Notes under the pieces: generated by a model | The model's input: only the letters and a program-made list of their open reading frames with translations | Databases searched by the model: none | What the model was told of the DNA's origin: nothing | Assembly (NCBI GenBank): GCA_017562135.1 | Contig: QEYB01001638.1 | Span: 186,001-250,000, forward strand | Origin: Dipylidium caninum | Lineage: Eukaryota; Platyhelminthes; Cestoda; Cyclophyllidea; Dipylidiidae | DNA length: 64,000 nucleotides | Direction: 5' to 3' | Shown here: piece after piece, positions 1 to 12,582 of the stretch | How positions within the stretch are numbered: position 1 is the stretch's first letter | How the letters are laid out: each line of letters begins with the position of its first letter | Program-made: the position numbers and the translations under genes

Positions 1-1402
1 CGGGTCAATAATCCAACTGCCGCCAGCAGATATAGCGGCTCTCCTCTCTTGTTTCGTCTGCGAATCAGGGGCGGCTGTCGGCGGTGGAGTTGGAGGTGGC
101 ACCGTTGCGGCAGTACAGAATCCGCCTCCCGTGGTGCCAAAGAGCAACCCCTTGGCGGGCCACGTTGCCCTCGTCCCTCGTGAAGCGGTGGAGGGCGATG
201 TTGCCGCCTCCCAACAGGATCCCTCTGACCTCATCGCCCTCCCCAATACTGTGGTCGACCACCTCAAACCCACCGTTCGTTCCATTTTCGCCAAGGCTGA
301 GCAGGTAATCATTCAACATCCCTCCTCCTTTGCCAATGTCAAGTCCCAGCTCCAACCACTGAGACGTGATGTAGGGGTTTAGGGGAATCCCCACATGCGT
401 AGCGAGTAGTATACTGCTTTTTAGGCTTTTATGGTTACGCCCAATTTAAATCACATTTAATGAAGGGTTTTTCATTTAGTTGAGCTGCAAACCAAGCAGT
501 ATTTGGACTAAAAGTTGCCGAGCATAGAGTATTTCCTAGGATTTTTACTGAATAGGTTGTCGTCTACCTGTCAGTTTTGCGATTTTCCTCTTTTTATTGA
601 CGTGCGCTATGATTTTTCGACGGGCTTTTGCGATCAGCGTCACCATTTTATGAATTTACTTACGGTGGTTCTCCTCTTATCTCTAAAGTAACATCACTTA
701 TAAAGGTGAGCAACAACAAGTTTGAGGCTGGCAAACCCAAGTCAGGCTGGGGTTAGGCTCTCGTACTTCTCCAGCGTCAGAACAAATGCCCCTGAAAGTG
801 CTGTGAGCCTCAACCTGACATACTGCAATCTACAAACGCTACTTAAACCGAGAGCATTACTTCTAAATCAACTGAAGGACACCTTAACTGGAGTAAAAGA
901 ATTTCCTTTTTAACTTCGTGCCAACTGATACGTCTGAGCATTAGAGAACTTTCCTACCGATTGACCGGGGATAGAGGTGTTACAGCTGAGAAACCCCGTC
1001 ATTAATGTCTGTCCGATGCAGTTGCAGCGATTACAACTGGAATGTGGGGTGCAGGAGGGCGAGGGCGACACCCGACTCAACGCGGTGCTGGTGGGCGCGG
1101 CGTATGCGTGGGCCTGCGGGCAGCCCTTCTCAGCCATCGTGGGACTGGCGGGGGAGATGTCGGAGGGCCACACCCTGCGCGCCCTGCAACGCCTCGATGA
1201 GCTGCTACGTCACGTCTGCTCGGCATGTCGTGGCCTCGGCGATCAGGTCCTCGCCGCGCGCATCGACGCCGCTCACCGCGCCATCCACCGGGACATGGTC
1301 TGTGCCCCCTCACTCTACGTGGCCACCGAAATCGCCTCATCCAGTTCCGGTTGTGAGGACCCCGACGCTGAATACCATGAAGCTGAACAAACACCGGCAT
1401 GA
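1..1402 (+). CDS. SKIV2L: SKI2-type RNA helicase (SKIV2L/SKIC2), 3' end only
   Basis: This is the C-terminal part of the helicase that feeds RNA into the cytoplasmic exosome as part of the Ski complex. Exons are 1-304 (5' part outside the window) and 1022-1402; the junction is phase 0, with donor GTAATC and acceptor TGCAG. Exon 1 reads LPPADIAALLSCFVCE, a hallmark of the Ski2/Mtr4 C-terminal region, followed by a Gly/Pro-rich insert. Exon 2 is a DSHCT domain: YAWACGQPFSAI, then EGHTLRALQRLDELLRHV, then the near-invariant RDMV..SLYV block. The wording of the DSHCT block is closer to SKI2 than to MTR4, because of the PFSAIVGLAG segment. An acidic tail of about 25 residues ends at TGA 1400-1402, and a polyadenylation signal lies 54 nt downstream. 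The helicase core is not in the window, so integrity of the whole gene cannot be judged. Confidence 0.87.
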
Positions 1403-1456
1403 CGAAGGAAATGTCTTCACTCTGTCCGCTGCACTTTACTGTGGTTTCGTGTATCT

Positions 1457-1462
1457 AATAAA
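1457..1462 (+). promoter_or_regulatory. Polyadenylation signal AATAAA of the SKI2 gene
   Basis: A canonical AATAAA lies 54 nt after the SKI2 stop codon, followed by a T-rich stretch. It fits a short 3' UTR. Confidence 0.6.
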
Positions 1463-3126
1463 TTCGTTGACTTTTTAACTTCCATGCGTTGGCCTTAGTG
1501 AAATTTGCATTTCCGAAGCATAACATCACATGCGTGATGCGTGAATAGTGGATTGAAGGGGACGTGCAATTCATTGCCCTCAAAGGTCAATGATTCTTGC
1601 GTTCACTTTTGTGGTAATTTGGATTGGCAGGGCAAAGTTGAGGCCGTACTGGGAGAAGTCCGTGGAACACAGACGATTGACTTTTGAATATCGAAAATCG
1701 CAAGTTTAGAATAAGACAGAAGGCTGTAGAATTAACGTGGTCGCTGGTGCCCCTTGAAGAATCCCGCGTTGTTTGCCGAGTAAATGAAAGTGCCAGGGCT
1801 TGGCACACGCACACACACCCACCTCGTGGTCCACAGAGCAGGGTGACGCGTGGGGACGATCTCGACCGGCGACACCATTTAAAGTGAGTGGGTGCAAGGG
1901 AGGTGCTGATTTCAAAAACGAGTTTTAACTTCTCGCAGTCTGCATGCATGTCAATCTGGTCTAGGCGGGTGCACCCGTATGTCATTAGTCTCAATCTTCG
2001 AATGACCTTTCCCATCCCCCCTCTGAACAAGAACGCTCTCTCCCCCATGGATCAACCTTAGTGGTATTCACCAGAGTTGTTAAGGCATAGAAAATGCCAC
2101 TTCTTCCTCGATTTTTTATTTATGCTCCAATCAACACACATGTTTGTGCTTCGATGTAGCGTAGGTGTATTCCCCTTCCCTACTGTGTTCACAGTAGGAG
2201 GGCTTGATTGAAACCATGATAAAAATCGTAAGAGGACTTATTGATATGGCACATCTGTGCGAAATATCCGCCGGGGCAGGGTGCTCTACTCGACCCCGCA
2301 TGCCCCTTCAAGGGGACGCGGGGGCGGGGGCGGGGGAGATTTGCTCGTGCTTCAATTATTTTGAGACACCAAATTTACTTTCATACAAATAGTAGTGGTT
2401 CTTCATCCTTCTACATTTCCCGTGTTTAACAAGAGTTCCCCTTATCACCGTTTGAAGCCCCCAAGTTTCGCTTTGTTGTATGGAATTGCTCAAACTCCTT
2501 CAAACATTCCTAAGTGTGAATGAAATGAGGATACAATGGTTTTTGGAAGATGGTCTCTTCCCTTGCCTTGTAAAGTGTTGGTCTCCTACTTCTGCATTTC
2601 AACAAATGAGGAAGTACGCCTCGACACCTTTACTGCTGCACTTCCAATCAGCATGTGGACCACCTCCCGTTAAGAAAGTCAGCTGGATCAACCGCTCGTG
2701 AGATTCTTGTATAATTAAAAAAAGGTCAAACTATTGAAATCCAAGTCCCATTTTGAGCAGCTCGCATAATTGCTTCTTAAAGTAGGGTTGATGACAACCG
2801 GCCGTTTATTATTCCCAACCGAAGTGTTTATGCCTCAATTATCCGTCTATATTTATGAAAATTTAGGTTCTCAGTACGTCTAAACGAGGGCAATGAATGG
2901 GAGCTGGCGGCCAATCAGGGGAACCACGAACGGCGGAGACGAATCCGCTTCCCGCGGAGATCTGCGAAACACCGACGGTCGATGGCGCTGCAGAGCCAAT
3001 CAAAGCGTCGCCCAAGTGACCAATGACATCACCGTCTGCGAAGGCGGCTTTCCACGCCCTATCACAGCCACTTCCCGGCATTCTCTTCGTCCACTTGCAT
3101 CAATTCGGGCGTCCTATGCCCACTCA
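1463..3126. other. Intergenic region upstream of the receptor-channel gene
   Basis: About 1.7 kb with no open frame I recognise; the short frames on both strands overlap and have no domain signature. A cluster of GC boxes (GGGGCGGGG repeated) lies at about 2318-2337, roughly 0.8 kb before the start codon of the receptor gene, and could be part of its promoter. Nothing else stands out. Confidence 0.4.
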
Positions 3127-6100
3127 ATGAGGCGACATCCTCTTCTCCTATGTCTTCTGGTGATTCTCCTCACCGAACATGGACTTCCCGGTCCGGCGCC
3201 CAAAGGCCATCCCAAGAGTGAGTGCCCTCCCGTTAGCGGAGTCAGGCTTACTTTAGATGAACCATCGGATGTTTTTGTCTGTTTCTATGTTTCTGGTCAC
3301 CTAGGCCCAAATTCGGCATTTCTTACACACTATTCCAATTCAGCAGAACGAAAAATCTAGCTTACTCTCTTGTCTCCCTGAAGTGCATTCTATGGAATGT
3401 CTTTGATAGTGGTCATACTACTTCTTCGGCCTTTTGTTCAGAAGATGCGAGAGTAAGGGAGACGTAAATTGAGTTTCTCGAGCCAGCCTTTGTGTGGTTC
3501 CTTTAGCGTCGCTAGAGTTCTTCAAGCCGTTTGACCGGTCTTGGCGGGAGCTATTTTGTGCGCCAGTGTATGCTCAATTTAATGCTAGAGCTTGCGCCCT
3601 CTGCTGTATGCTTTCTTTTTCGTTTACCAGTAAATAAGACGAAGTCGGTCGAGAAGGCACTCATTCGCATGCTGATTGAACGATACCGCCGCTTCAGCGT
3701 AATCGGTCGGCCTGTCCGTGACAGCAAAACGGTCCTCAAAGTCCGTTATGGGCTGCAGCTCATTCAAATTCTCGATCTGGACGAAAATAAGCAGATTTTG
3801 CACACCAACTGTTGGTCTATGTATGTGAGTGCGACACAATCGTGCTATTTCATTCAATTAGACCACAAGAAATATGAAGAACAAACATATCTGGGGTTTT
3901 TTTGCTCCCAGTATGTCAGCGAGCTATTTTGACCCGACTTTCGTGGTTTTCCTTAGATCTACTTGGGTGGTTGTGAGTCAAGGGGCAGTTCCGGGGTCAC
4001 TGGCTGAACGGGGAAGATGGGACCTTTGCCAGTGATTTGAGAGCACTTTCCCGTTACGGCAGATAGCTTTGACCACCTCCTTAATTGGCTGGTGGCCGAA
4101 AGGCTAACCGCGTTTAGCAGTGATGCCGTAGAGCGTGGGTTACTTGCCATGTGCAGGCAATGGCACGCAGTTTTTGACCTTTGAGCACATGGAAGTGCGG
4201 GATCAACGTATGTGGGGCTGCAGATCGTCATTAACCCTCCCATCCCCTCCAAGCCTAGTGGCCCTTACACTTACAAGTCTTTTGACGACAAACTCACGAC
4301 TTTTCGTTCCGCTAGAGGTGGAACGACACTCTTCTCCAGTGGAACCCGGCGGAACATGGAAATATCACTGAAGTTCGAATCTTTCCCTCTCAAATCTGGA
4401 CACCTGATATCCAACTTTTCAATTTGTGAGTTGTATGCCTTCTAACTCTCCGTTCGGCGACTTGGGATAGTGTTGCCCTGCAATGCGTATAGCCTCTTAA
4501 AAAATCATCCCACACTTGTTGTCAATGGGACTTTGACTAGAGTAGTCGAGTGGGTGAAGCACATTTGCCTCGGGAGAGCGGTGTGGAAGGGTTAGGGAAT
4601 TTGCTACTCTCGAATTTCGCCATAGGGTGAACTTCACACTTTTTGATTGTAGTGCCGATGAGCGTATCCGAGAACATCGAATTGCGCGAGTTGTCGTCCA
4701 CAGCGACGGAAGCATTCTCTGGGTCCCACAGGCTCTCTTCAAGAGCGCCTGTCAAGTCGAAATCACCTACTTCCCATTTGATACCCAGGTGAGACCTCAG
4801 AAAACAACCTCTTCTCGGGCCCCAATCGGCTAGTGGCGAGGTCGCTGTGATCAGGGACTTGACTCCGTGGGGCGCACGTTCGCACATCAGAACGCGGCCG
4901 CTGAATGTACTAGAGTTGGCCGCATAACAGTCGTGGTTTGTTACAGCATTACGTCCCCACTCCAACTGCCTCGAGCCAGCATTCACTTGATCTTTTCCTT
5001 CTCCGCCTCGCCTCCCCAAATTTTGCCGTCGTGGTGGTTCCCAGGGCACCGTCGGAGGCGTCGTGTTTCTACAGATCCGCACTGCGCCTGGACGGAGGGG
5101 CAGAGGCGGCTAAGTCACCGTGCGACATGATAGATGAAAACTTCTGGCATGACAGAACTCAGCGAGGCTCCTCGAGAGGCAGTCTAGAAATTTTGATAAA
5201 GCCGCAAGGATGGACGAGCGGTGGCCTACCTGCTCCCCTCTCCCCGCCCTCTACAGCCACAGCGTGTGGCTTCCTGTGAAGGTGCTTCTCTCCTCCATCC
5301 AACCTCCACATGGGAGGCACTTAAGTCTACGACGAGGGCAAAAGATTCCAGATCCACCTTTCCCGAGCAGGTGCTACGCGCAAATATTTTGCCTTCAGAT
5401 TTGCACACTGGAATTCGGCTCGTGGACGTACGATAGGACGCAGCTGGAACTGGATTGGTGGCTCACTACAACCTCTCCTATCCCCATGCCCTACGTGGAC
5501 TTTGTCGACTACGTGCCGAGCAACGAGTGGCGGACCGACGGGGAAACGGAGAAGGACATTGTCCACACTAATCGCACCAAACAGGTCAGTCCCAATTTCA
5601 GCCATTTCCAGTCTGGCATTGAGACATCGTAGATTTCGTAGATGCCGGTAGTCGCTGAGGCGGCATAACTCAGCTCATATAGCGGAATCCTCCTGGTCAA
5701 GACCGGATTTTGCTCCAATTGCCAAGCCATACGGAATCTTGACGCTTAACTACTCATCTACAAGTCTCTCCGAACTCTGAGTAAATTTATTCCGTCCCGA
5801 AGATGAAACGCTTCCTAGAAGGAGTAGAGCAGGCTGATTTGCTTTGTCTCCTCTTTACGCGTCGTGGCAGTCGGCACGGACGCCCGACCGAACGTCCACC
5901 TCTTCGAGTTATACGAAACGCACACACCCAACTTCTGGATCCAACTGGTTTTCCTGGGGCAGGTCCATGCTGCAATAACTTGTCCTCGGCATTTCCCTTG
6001 ATTGTCGTGGGGTTGTCGATGCGTCCACTGCTCGCAGTGCAGCTGCCTGCTCCCATCAGCGTTTGCTTCTTTCATCTCCACGAGAGGCACTTTCGCATTT

Positions 6101-9100
6101 CGACAGAGTCGCAGCCGCGTACACTAACGTGTTACTGCCAGAAAGCACATCACGTTGAGGAAAACACCTACTTTTTGACCTGGTCCGAGACACAGACAAA
6201 ATTCCAACTTTTTCGTGACTGCTGAAAAGGAAGGTCTTGTCGAGGCCGCTTCTACAGGTGCACTGTAGACGTGTTGGACGTGGATGTGCTCCTGCAGCTC
6301 TGTTGCTTAGGTCGAAGGCGCCGCAGGACGTAATTCTGCCGCGTCGTCATCACCTTCTCCTCCGCCTCCCCTGTCCGGCTTGTCAGCATAATAGTTTTAC
6401 TCAATTTTCACAAACATACGGCACGTTGTAAACAACCACTACTTTTTTCCATGGTGAATTTTTTGTTTCTGCTCGTGTACCATAACTTTCGAAGGTTATA
6501 TATTTTTCCTCTAAAGCGAAATGTTGTTGGCGCTCCGGATAATTTCCACGTCTCCTTTCGAAGAAGGGCAGATCTGTTGGAAGCGGCGAACCGCCGAAAT
6601 GGTGCAGAACGTGGCTCTTTTAGACGTCGGTTCGTGCACCGCGCAACGCCAACTCAGAAGGAGTAGTACCAGCCTTTTGAATGCACCATTTCATGAAGGT
6701 AGAGTAGTGTCTCCAAACCGCCTCTCTGCGTGCAGTGCTCGCAGGCAGAACGCCAGTCGTCGCCTACGGGGCATTCGACTGCCATTTCCAATGCCCTTCG
6801 TCTTGCGGAAAGCTTCCTCCTCCCCTTTCCTCTACGGTAGTTCATAGTGGGCGTTAGGCAGATGTCCTAATTGAAGACTACAACATGTGGGAGTATTTCT
6901 CCTCCTAGGGAAAGCTTAGAGTCCTCCGGTGTACTCGAGTGCCTCGAGGAAAGTATACTCTTTCTTCTGCCTGCAGTTTTTCCCTACAGAGAGCTCAAGT
7001 TCGACTCGCCAAAGTTAGTTTTAGACTCACTTTTCCCGGAGGATGTCCTCATTGACTGATTTTTAAACTTTTTCAGTAGTAATCGAAGATAGAGACAAGT
7101 GGGGAAGCAGCTCCTGCGGCGGGGGGAAGAGACGGTCCATACCGAGTGCCTTACATGTTGGCAGTGCCAGGGTTTATGTCTCCATAAAAGCAGAAGGCGG
7201 ACGAGTGAAGCTGTCCAAGAGGAATCATGCGGTTGCGAGTGCGATCGTCGCTTTACGATATTCATTTTTTTGGCCTGAATTGTACCGGGAGAAGGAAATC
7301 GACACTTCGTTAGGGAGGCCTTCGGCAAGCCTGTTGGCTCCGACTTGAGGAGTGTGCTCCCATTCCGTAGATAAAGGCGTACAAGAGGTACCAGGAGCGC
7401 AACCAGACGGATGGCGACGTGGTCACTACGAGGCAGTACACTGTGCTCTGCTACCGCGTGCGTTTGCATCGCAATCCCAGTTTTTACATCTTCATTCTCG
7501 TGGTGCCCTGTATCCTCCTCTCCTCCCTCACCATCGTCGTCTTCTGGCTGCCGCCCGAATCCCCGGCCAAAATGATGCTGGGTAAGTCGGTGCACCGACG
7601 CTCTTCGGCGGCCTGGCCGCCGAGGTCCAATCACTTCAGCATCTCAAGCATATGCATTTGCCAGTGTGCTGCGTTTCACTTTACTGGAAAACACGGGCTT
7701 TTACCGCGGTGAAACCGCTCTGCTCCGTGTGGGGAGTAATTGCTTAAGGAGGAACAAGTCTACTCCACACGTGCCAACAAACGCAGTAGCTCGAGGAGTG
7801 GTGCCTCTTGGGTCGCCCGTTTTGTGGACGGATTTTCCTGTGACTGCACTGGGAGGCGCCACCGACCCTTCGACACACGTCGCTCGAATTACCCGGTGTC
7901 CACCGATTCTTGTCTTTTGCCGTGAGGACTGCGTGCACATGTGTTTTTGGTCGCGGCTACTTCCATTATGGGTGCCGATCCACCCTGCTGGCTTGCGAGT
8001 GGGAACTCGATTTTTGCCGTTGGAAAGTCCCACTTCACGCACGCTGACTGGCTGCGCGACTGTCCGCAGCCTCTTCCACCTCCTGCCGGTTATCCCGCCC
8101 AGTTGCCGTGAGGTTTAACAGCAGACGTGTCTCTGCTTTGTTAATGCACTCGTTGCGCGTGCAACACATGCTCCAGAAGGCATCTACTCACTTTCCTCCG
8201 CTAAACTTTTGCCTCTCATTACTTTTGCCGGGTGGACGCATTGGTTCCGTCGGTAGACAAAAGGGTTCTCACCGCCCCTACTCGGGTATTCGTGAGGCGA
8301 TCAGCTGTTCTCACCCAAATCAGTTGTTGTGCTAAAGCATTTAGAACGAGGCGGATGGTCCATGCGACGACGCCACCCACGCCCATCGCCTAGTGGTCTG
8401 GACGGGAGCTGCCGACCCACGCCACTGGGCCGGCCACTCAAAGAGGCGCCTGGCTCCGTGGGCTGGGGCCGGAGGAGGAGGCTGCGGGCGGGTGCGGGGC
8501 TGGAGACCTGTCTTTCTCAGTTACGAAGAGGGCGACTTCGAGGGGTCAACGCTTCGGGCCTCAGCGGAATCTTGAATTTTGTTGTTGGCTTGTCAAAGAA
8601 AAAGCGAATTGTACAACTGCCATAAAGACAGTTTTCCGATGGAACGGGCATATCTTCCTCCTTTGAAGAAGGAATCCATGAGGCACCGATTACTTGCAGT
8701 AGATGCTGATATGCGCTGGAGTGACTTGTCGGGGCAGGGAAGAAAAGTGGGAACTGAAATGGGTGGAGTTTTCCCACCTTCCTTTGGACTACAAACACCC
8801 GTGGCTCAGTCGGGCAAAGGGACTGTGAAGCTGTCGGATATTCACCTCAGCACTCACCATGTCTGGACTGCGCCAAAAGTGCGCAGAAGACGAGCTGGAC
8901 AGCAGAAGGTGCGAATGAGCGCAAGGGCGGTGCTGCGCAGTCGCGTCCCCTCCCCTCCGCCCTCCCCGACGCTTCTGCGTCTTCCGCCTCCTCTGCCAGT
9001 GAGTCAGCGACGGCGAAGCCAGACCCTCTTCTCGACCCAGCCACCTGTAACTCGGCTTGCGGCTTTCGTTCGTATTAAACCCTCCCGGTGGGCAAAGCGT

Positions 9101-12100
9101 CTGTGGCCGTGGCAGGAAAGGGCCTCAGCGAAATCTAACCGAGGACAATGATACCACCGAGGCGAACCTAGGAGAAAACGCCACAACACAAGCCAAAGCG
9201 GCGAACAGCAGTGTTGCAACGCTATTCACGCTTCCGCAAAAGCACGTATTGTATGCTTGCGATCCCGCGTTCTTCCCTCACCACTCGCCCGTGTGTGCGA
9301 TGTCTGCTGGTTCATGTCGTTCGCCACGTTTGTGGCGGATAAAGTCGGTTACTCCTTGAGTCAATTTACCTGACCGTGAGATGTGGAGTTCTTTGTTCGG
9401 GGCCAAGAGTGAGTCCTCAAAAGCCTTCATTCCCGCCGCCTGGAACAGTCTTAGCGTTGTATGCCGCTTGCACGAGTCATGGACTTCATCGTAGACATGC
9501 CGGAACCAAATCCTTCCTGCCAAGCTGAATGAGCACTCACATTAGCCACACTTGGCTGGACGCCGAACACACAATCGTCCAGCCCTTATTGCACCCACCG
9601 CTGTCGTGCCGTACTTCGATTAAAGCCTACCTTCACAATTTCCATTGCAGGAATGAATATATTTGTCACATTTTTCCTCCTCCTCCTTGTTTTGGCCGGC
9701 CAGACTCCAAACGCTGTCAAGGAATTCCCCTTGATAGGTGAGCAATTTCCCGTCATCGCTGCCCTCGTTATTGGCATTGCTTATCTCAATGGATGTCTTC
9801 TTTCCGCACGTAAACAGGCGCATACTTCTGTCTCAACATGATTATGATCACCCTGTCGACCTTCCTCGCCACACTGGTCATACACTTCCACTACCGAGGA
9901 GCCCGCAACGGTCCCCTTCCAGCCATTCTGCATCGCGTAAGTCCTTTGCAACAAACAATGAAGTGCTTTTCAACTTTTGCGTGCAGTCGGAATGGCACGG
10001 AGGACTGGTGACGTAGAAAGTGCTCAACTCTTTGCTGTTTCATTACGATTACGAGCGCCGCCCTGATTCCTGAATCAACTCGCACTTCGCATGGGGCTCT
10101 AATTACCAAACCCATCTATCCCCTCTCCTCCCCTCCCTACCCTCCCCACCCTGACCACAGTTTGGCTCCCGCATCCAGCCACACATACCTTTTAGTCACA
10201 GTGTTTTCGATTAGGGAAAATGCAGTGTTCCAAAATATTGGTAATGCGGGACCCACGCGGCCAAGTATACTTTCACATTTGTAATATTCTAAGGTTTTAG
10301 CGCGTTAACCTTAGCCTTATTCAGCGTTTTATCAATCTTTGGCGATGAAACACGACGTGTGCAGACGAAATGCTGGTAGAGGTGGGATAATCGAGAAGCC
10401 ACACACACAAACACTTGCTTTGCAGATAATAATCGAGGGGATGGGCCGGCTCATGCTGGTGCGACAGAGCATCCCCCTGCCCGAGGAGAAGAAGACTTTG
10501 AGCCATGTGATGACCCGCACGACTGCGGGAGGTGCAAGCAGTCGCGGCTCCAGACGACGCAGGGTCCGCGTGCCTGAGCTGCCTTCCAGCAAATTCCTTG
10601 AGGAAAATGACGACGACGAGGACCGCATCAACAGCATCAACGCCGCCACCAACGAATCGCCTCGACGTCCACCTTTCGGTAGGTCCACCATTAATCCTAA
10701 ATGGCTGGAGAGCGGCGCAGAAATTTCAGTAGTGCTATGGTACGACCTCCGAACTGGGCCCAGAGGCTCCGTTAGCCTGTGTGCGGGATGGCCAGAGCAG
10801 AGCCTGGTCATGGCTGTAGGGTCTGTGCAGTCACATATGTAATAGGAAAAATATCGCTCATTAAAATGCACACGGTGGTGCGGTGTAGCACAGGTGTGAC
10901 TGCTTGGCAAGGCGTGTGGAGGCGCCACGCCGCGAGGGCACCCGCGGTTCTTGGTCCTCCACCGGCAACTGCGGCCTCGCGTTTGGCCTGGCTGCGGTTT
11001 ATCACCAATTGAAAAATCTTCAACACAAAGGTTGCGGGTTTTGCTGGGATCCCCCTGATTGCGTTCCTGCTTCTTGACGGACTGCCCTTCCGGAGTGTAA
11101 AGGGAACCGTCTTGGGGCCAATCATCGGACATCCGCTCAAACGAAAAAGATAATTTCCCACTGACTACGCCCAAGATGCACCTACTTTTGCGGGTGCATG
11201 TTAATAAACTATGCGTTTCGTGTCGATGAAACAAGCCGTTTGTTAAGTAAATCCAGCAGCAGATCCGCTCCCGCCTGTTCTGGTCGCGCGTGTGAACAGC
11301 ATAATATGGTTGGGCGCCTGGGAGAAGGACTGCCGAAAGGCAGTGGGCGCCATTGTACACCTTCTGAAAGCAGTGTGTTGGGGTTCCCGGTCTTTGGTCA
11401 TCAGCGGCGCCACTCCCCTCTCTCGCCGCCCCAACCCAGCCACCCAAGCCATTGCAAGGCAGAGTGCTCGTGGCGAATGCATCTCGCAGCGACCGAAGGC
11501 ACGCCACTCGCCTGTCGTCCCCGGCCCACGTCGCCATGGGACACATCTGACGCAACTCGGGTGCTGCGCGTCCGCAACGAGTAAATCGTCTCAAATTTTA
11601 GTGCATTATTCCGTATCCCCAATGGTCTGTGCGTCAGATTGCCTGGAATGCAGACAAGATCGCCGTCAACAACGTGGAAGTCGTGTTGTGGGCAATTATT
11701 TTAAAGAAAATTGGAGAATCCTTGTTCGCTTTCCTCTCCCGAAACTGCGCCTAATTGGTCGCTTCTAACTGCATTTTCGATGGGATTTAACATCCCTGGC
11801 GAAAGCCTGAAGAGGTTGTATTGATGAAGTTGTAATCACATAGAGAAGTTGCGTGGTCAGAAGTAAACAGATTCTAGCAGAGAGTAAGTGCCGTGTGTTA
11901 CCATTTATTATGCAAGGTTCACTGTCCAAGTGCGTGGACGGAGGCGAAAGCTGGAAGAACCACATGTGGGCAAGGAGTAACCGTACGAGCTGCAGCGGTC
12001 CCGGCGCGCACACGGCCTGTCCGGGCTGCATGGGACTGGAGGACTCGGTGGGAGACCTCTCGAGACGCAGCGGAGGCACTTCTGGCCCCGTAGAGTGGCA

Positions 12101-12398
12101 TTCATCGGTTGGAGATTCGCTGCGGGGAACCGTGGCGGCGAATGTGGACTCCGAAGACTCGCCGATTATGCTGAGCTCGAGCACTGGTCTGGAGCGCGAC
12201 GTGCGCGAATTGAAGCGCTATGTTCGGATGTTCGTGAACCGGCAGAAGGAAGGCGCACGCAAGAATGCCATCGCGATGGAGTGGCGCACAATGGCGCTGG
12301 TTCTCGACCGACTCTTCTTCTTCGTCTACATCGCCACCATCGCAATCACAGTGGTCACCTCCTTGCCACGTTCCAAACGTCTTGAGGGTTCTAACTGA
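3127..12398 (+). CDS. Cys-loop receptor subunit, probable acetylcholine-gated chloride channel
   Basis: A pentameric ligand-gated channel subunit of the nicotinic receptor family. Ten exons: 3127-3217, 3631-3824, 4316-4425, 4653-4788, 5399-5584, 7371-7581, 9651-9737, 9818-9936, 10426-10678, 11881-12398; all phases agree, giving about 634 residues. In order: a signal peptide (MRRHPLLLCLLVILL); the ligand-binding domain with RPV, QILDLDENKQIL, WNDTLLQWNP and IWTPDIQLFN; the Cys-loop (C, 13 residues ending FPFDTQI, C; residues 165-179); GSWTYD; TM1 near 277-299; TM2 (MNIFVTFFLLLLVLA) near 311-330; TM3 near 343-362; a long cytoplasmic loop; an amphipathic helix; and TM4 near the end. The TM1-TM2 linker reads PESPAK, where cation channels have a GEK-like sequence. 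Loop C has no adjacent cysteine pair, so this is a non-alpha type subunit. The TM4 end could be spliced differently. Family very sure; anion selectivity inferred. Confidence 0.9.
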
Positions 12399-12576
12399 CC
12401 TCCCGGCCCCATTCTCCCTTCCGCCAAGAATACGAAGCCTCGCCGCACATTCGCCCACCAACGATCCACATCGGCCTCTCTCAAGCCCCTCCATCTTCTT
12501 GAATCTAAGCCACTGTCGATTGATTCTTGACCCCGAACAGGCTGTAAGGCTTACTGGAGGGGCGCTTTATTGTTGA

Positions 12577-12582
12577 ATTAAA
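12577..12582 (+). promoter_or_regulatory. Possible polyadenylation signal ATTAAA of the channel gene
   Basis: The common variant ATTAAA lies about 180 nt after the stop codon of the receptor gene. Position and strand fit; there is no independent support. Confidence 0.35.

Noticed and set aside
4365..4385. tRNA B-box-like string GTTCGAATC
   Set aside because: It falls inside a coding exon of the channel gene and has no A-box or acceptor stem around it.
4135..4445. Open frames MGYLPCAGNG and MGLQIVINPP
   Set aside because: The true coding frame here is a third one, exon 4316-4425, reading WNDTLLQWNP to IWTPDIQLFN.
10332..11594. The longest open frame in the window (420 codons, minus strand)
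   Set aside because: It lies antisense to the cytoplasmic-loop exon of the channel and its intron, has Arg/Ser/Cys-rich shadow composition and no domain; the plus strand explains the region.
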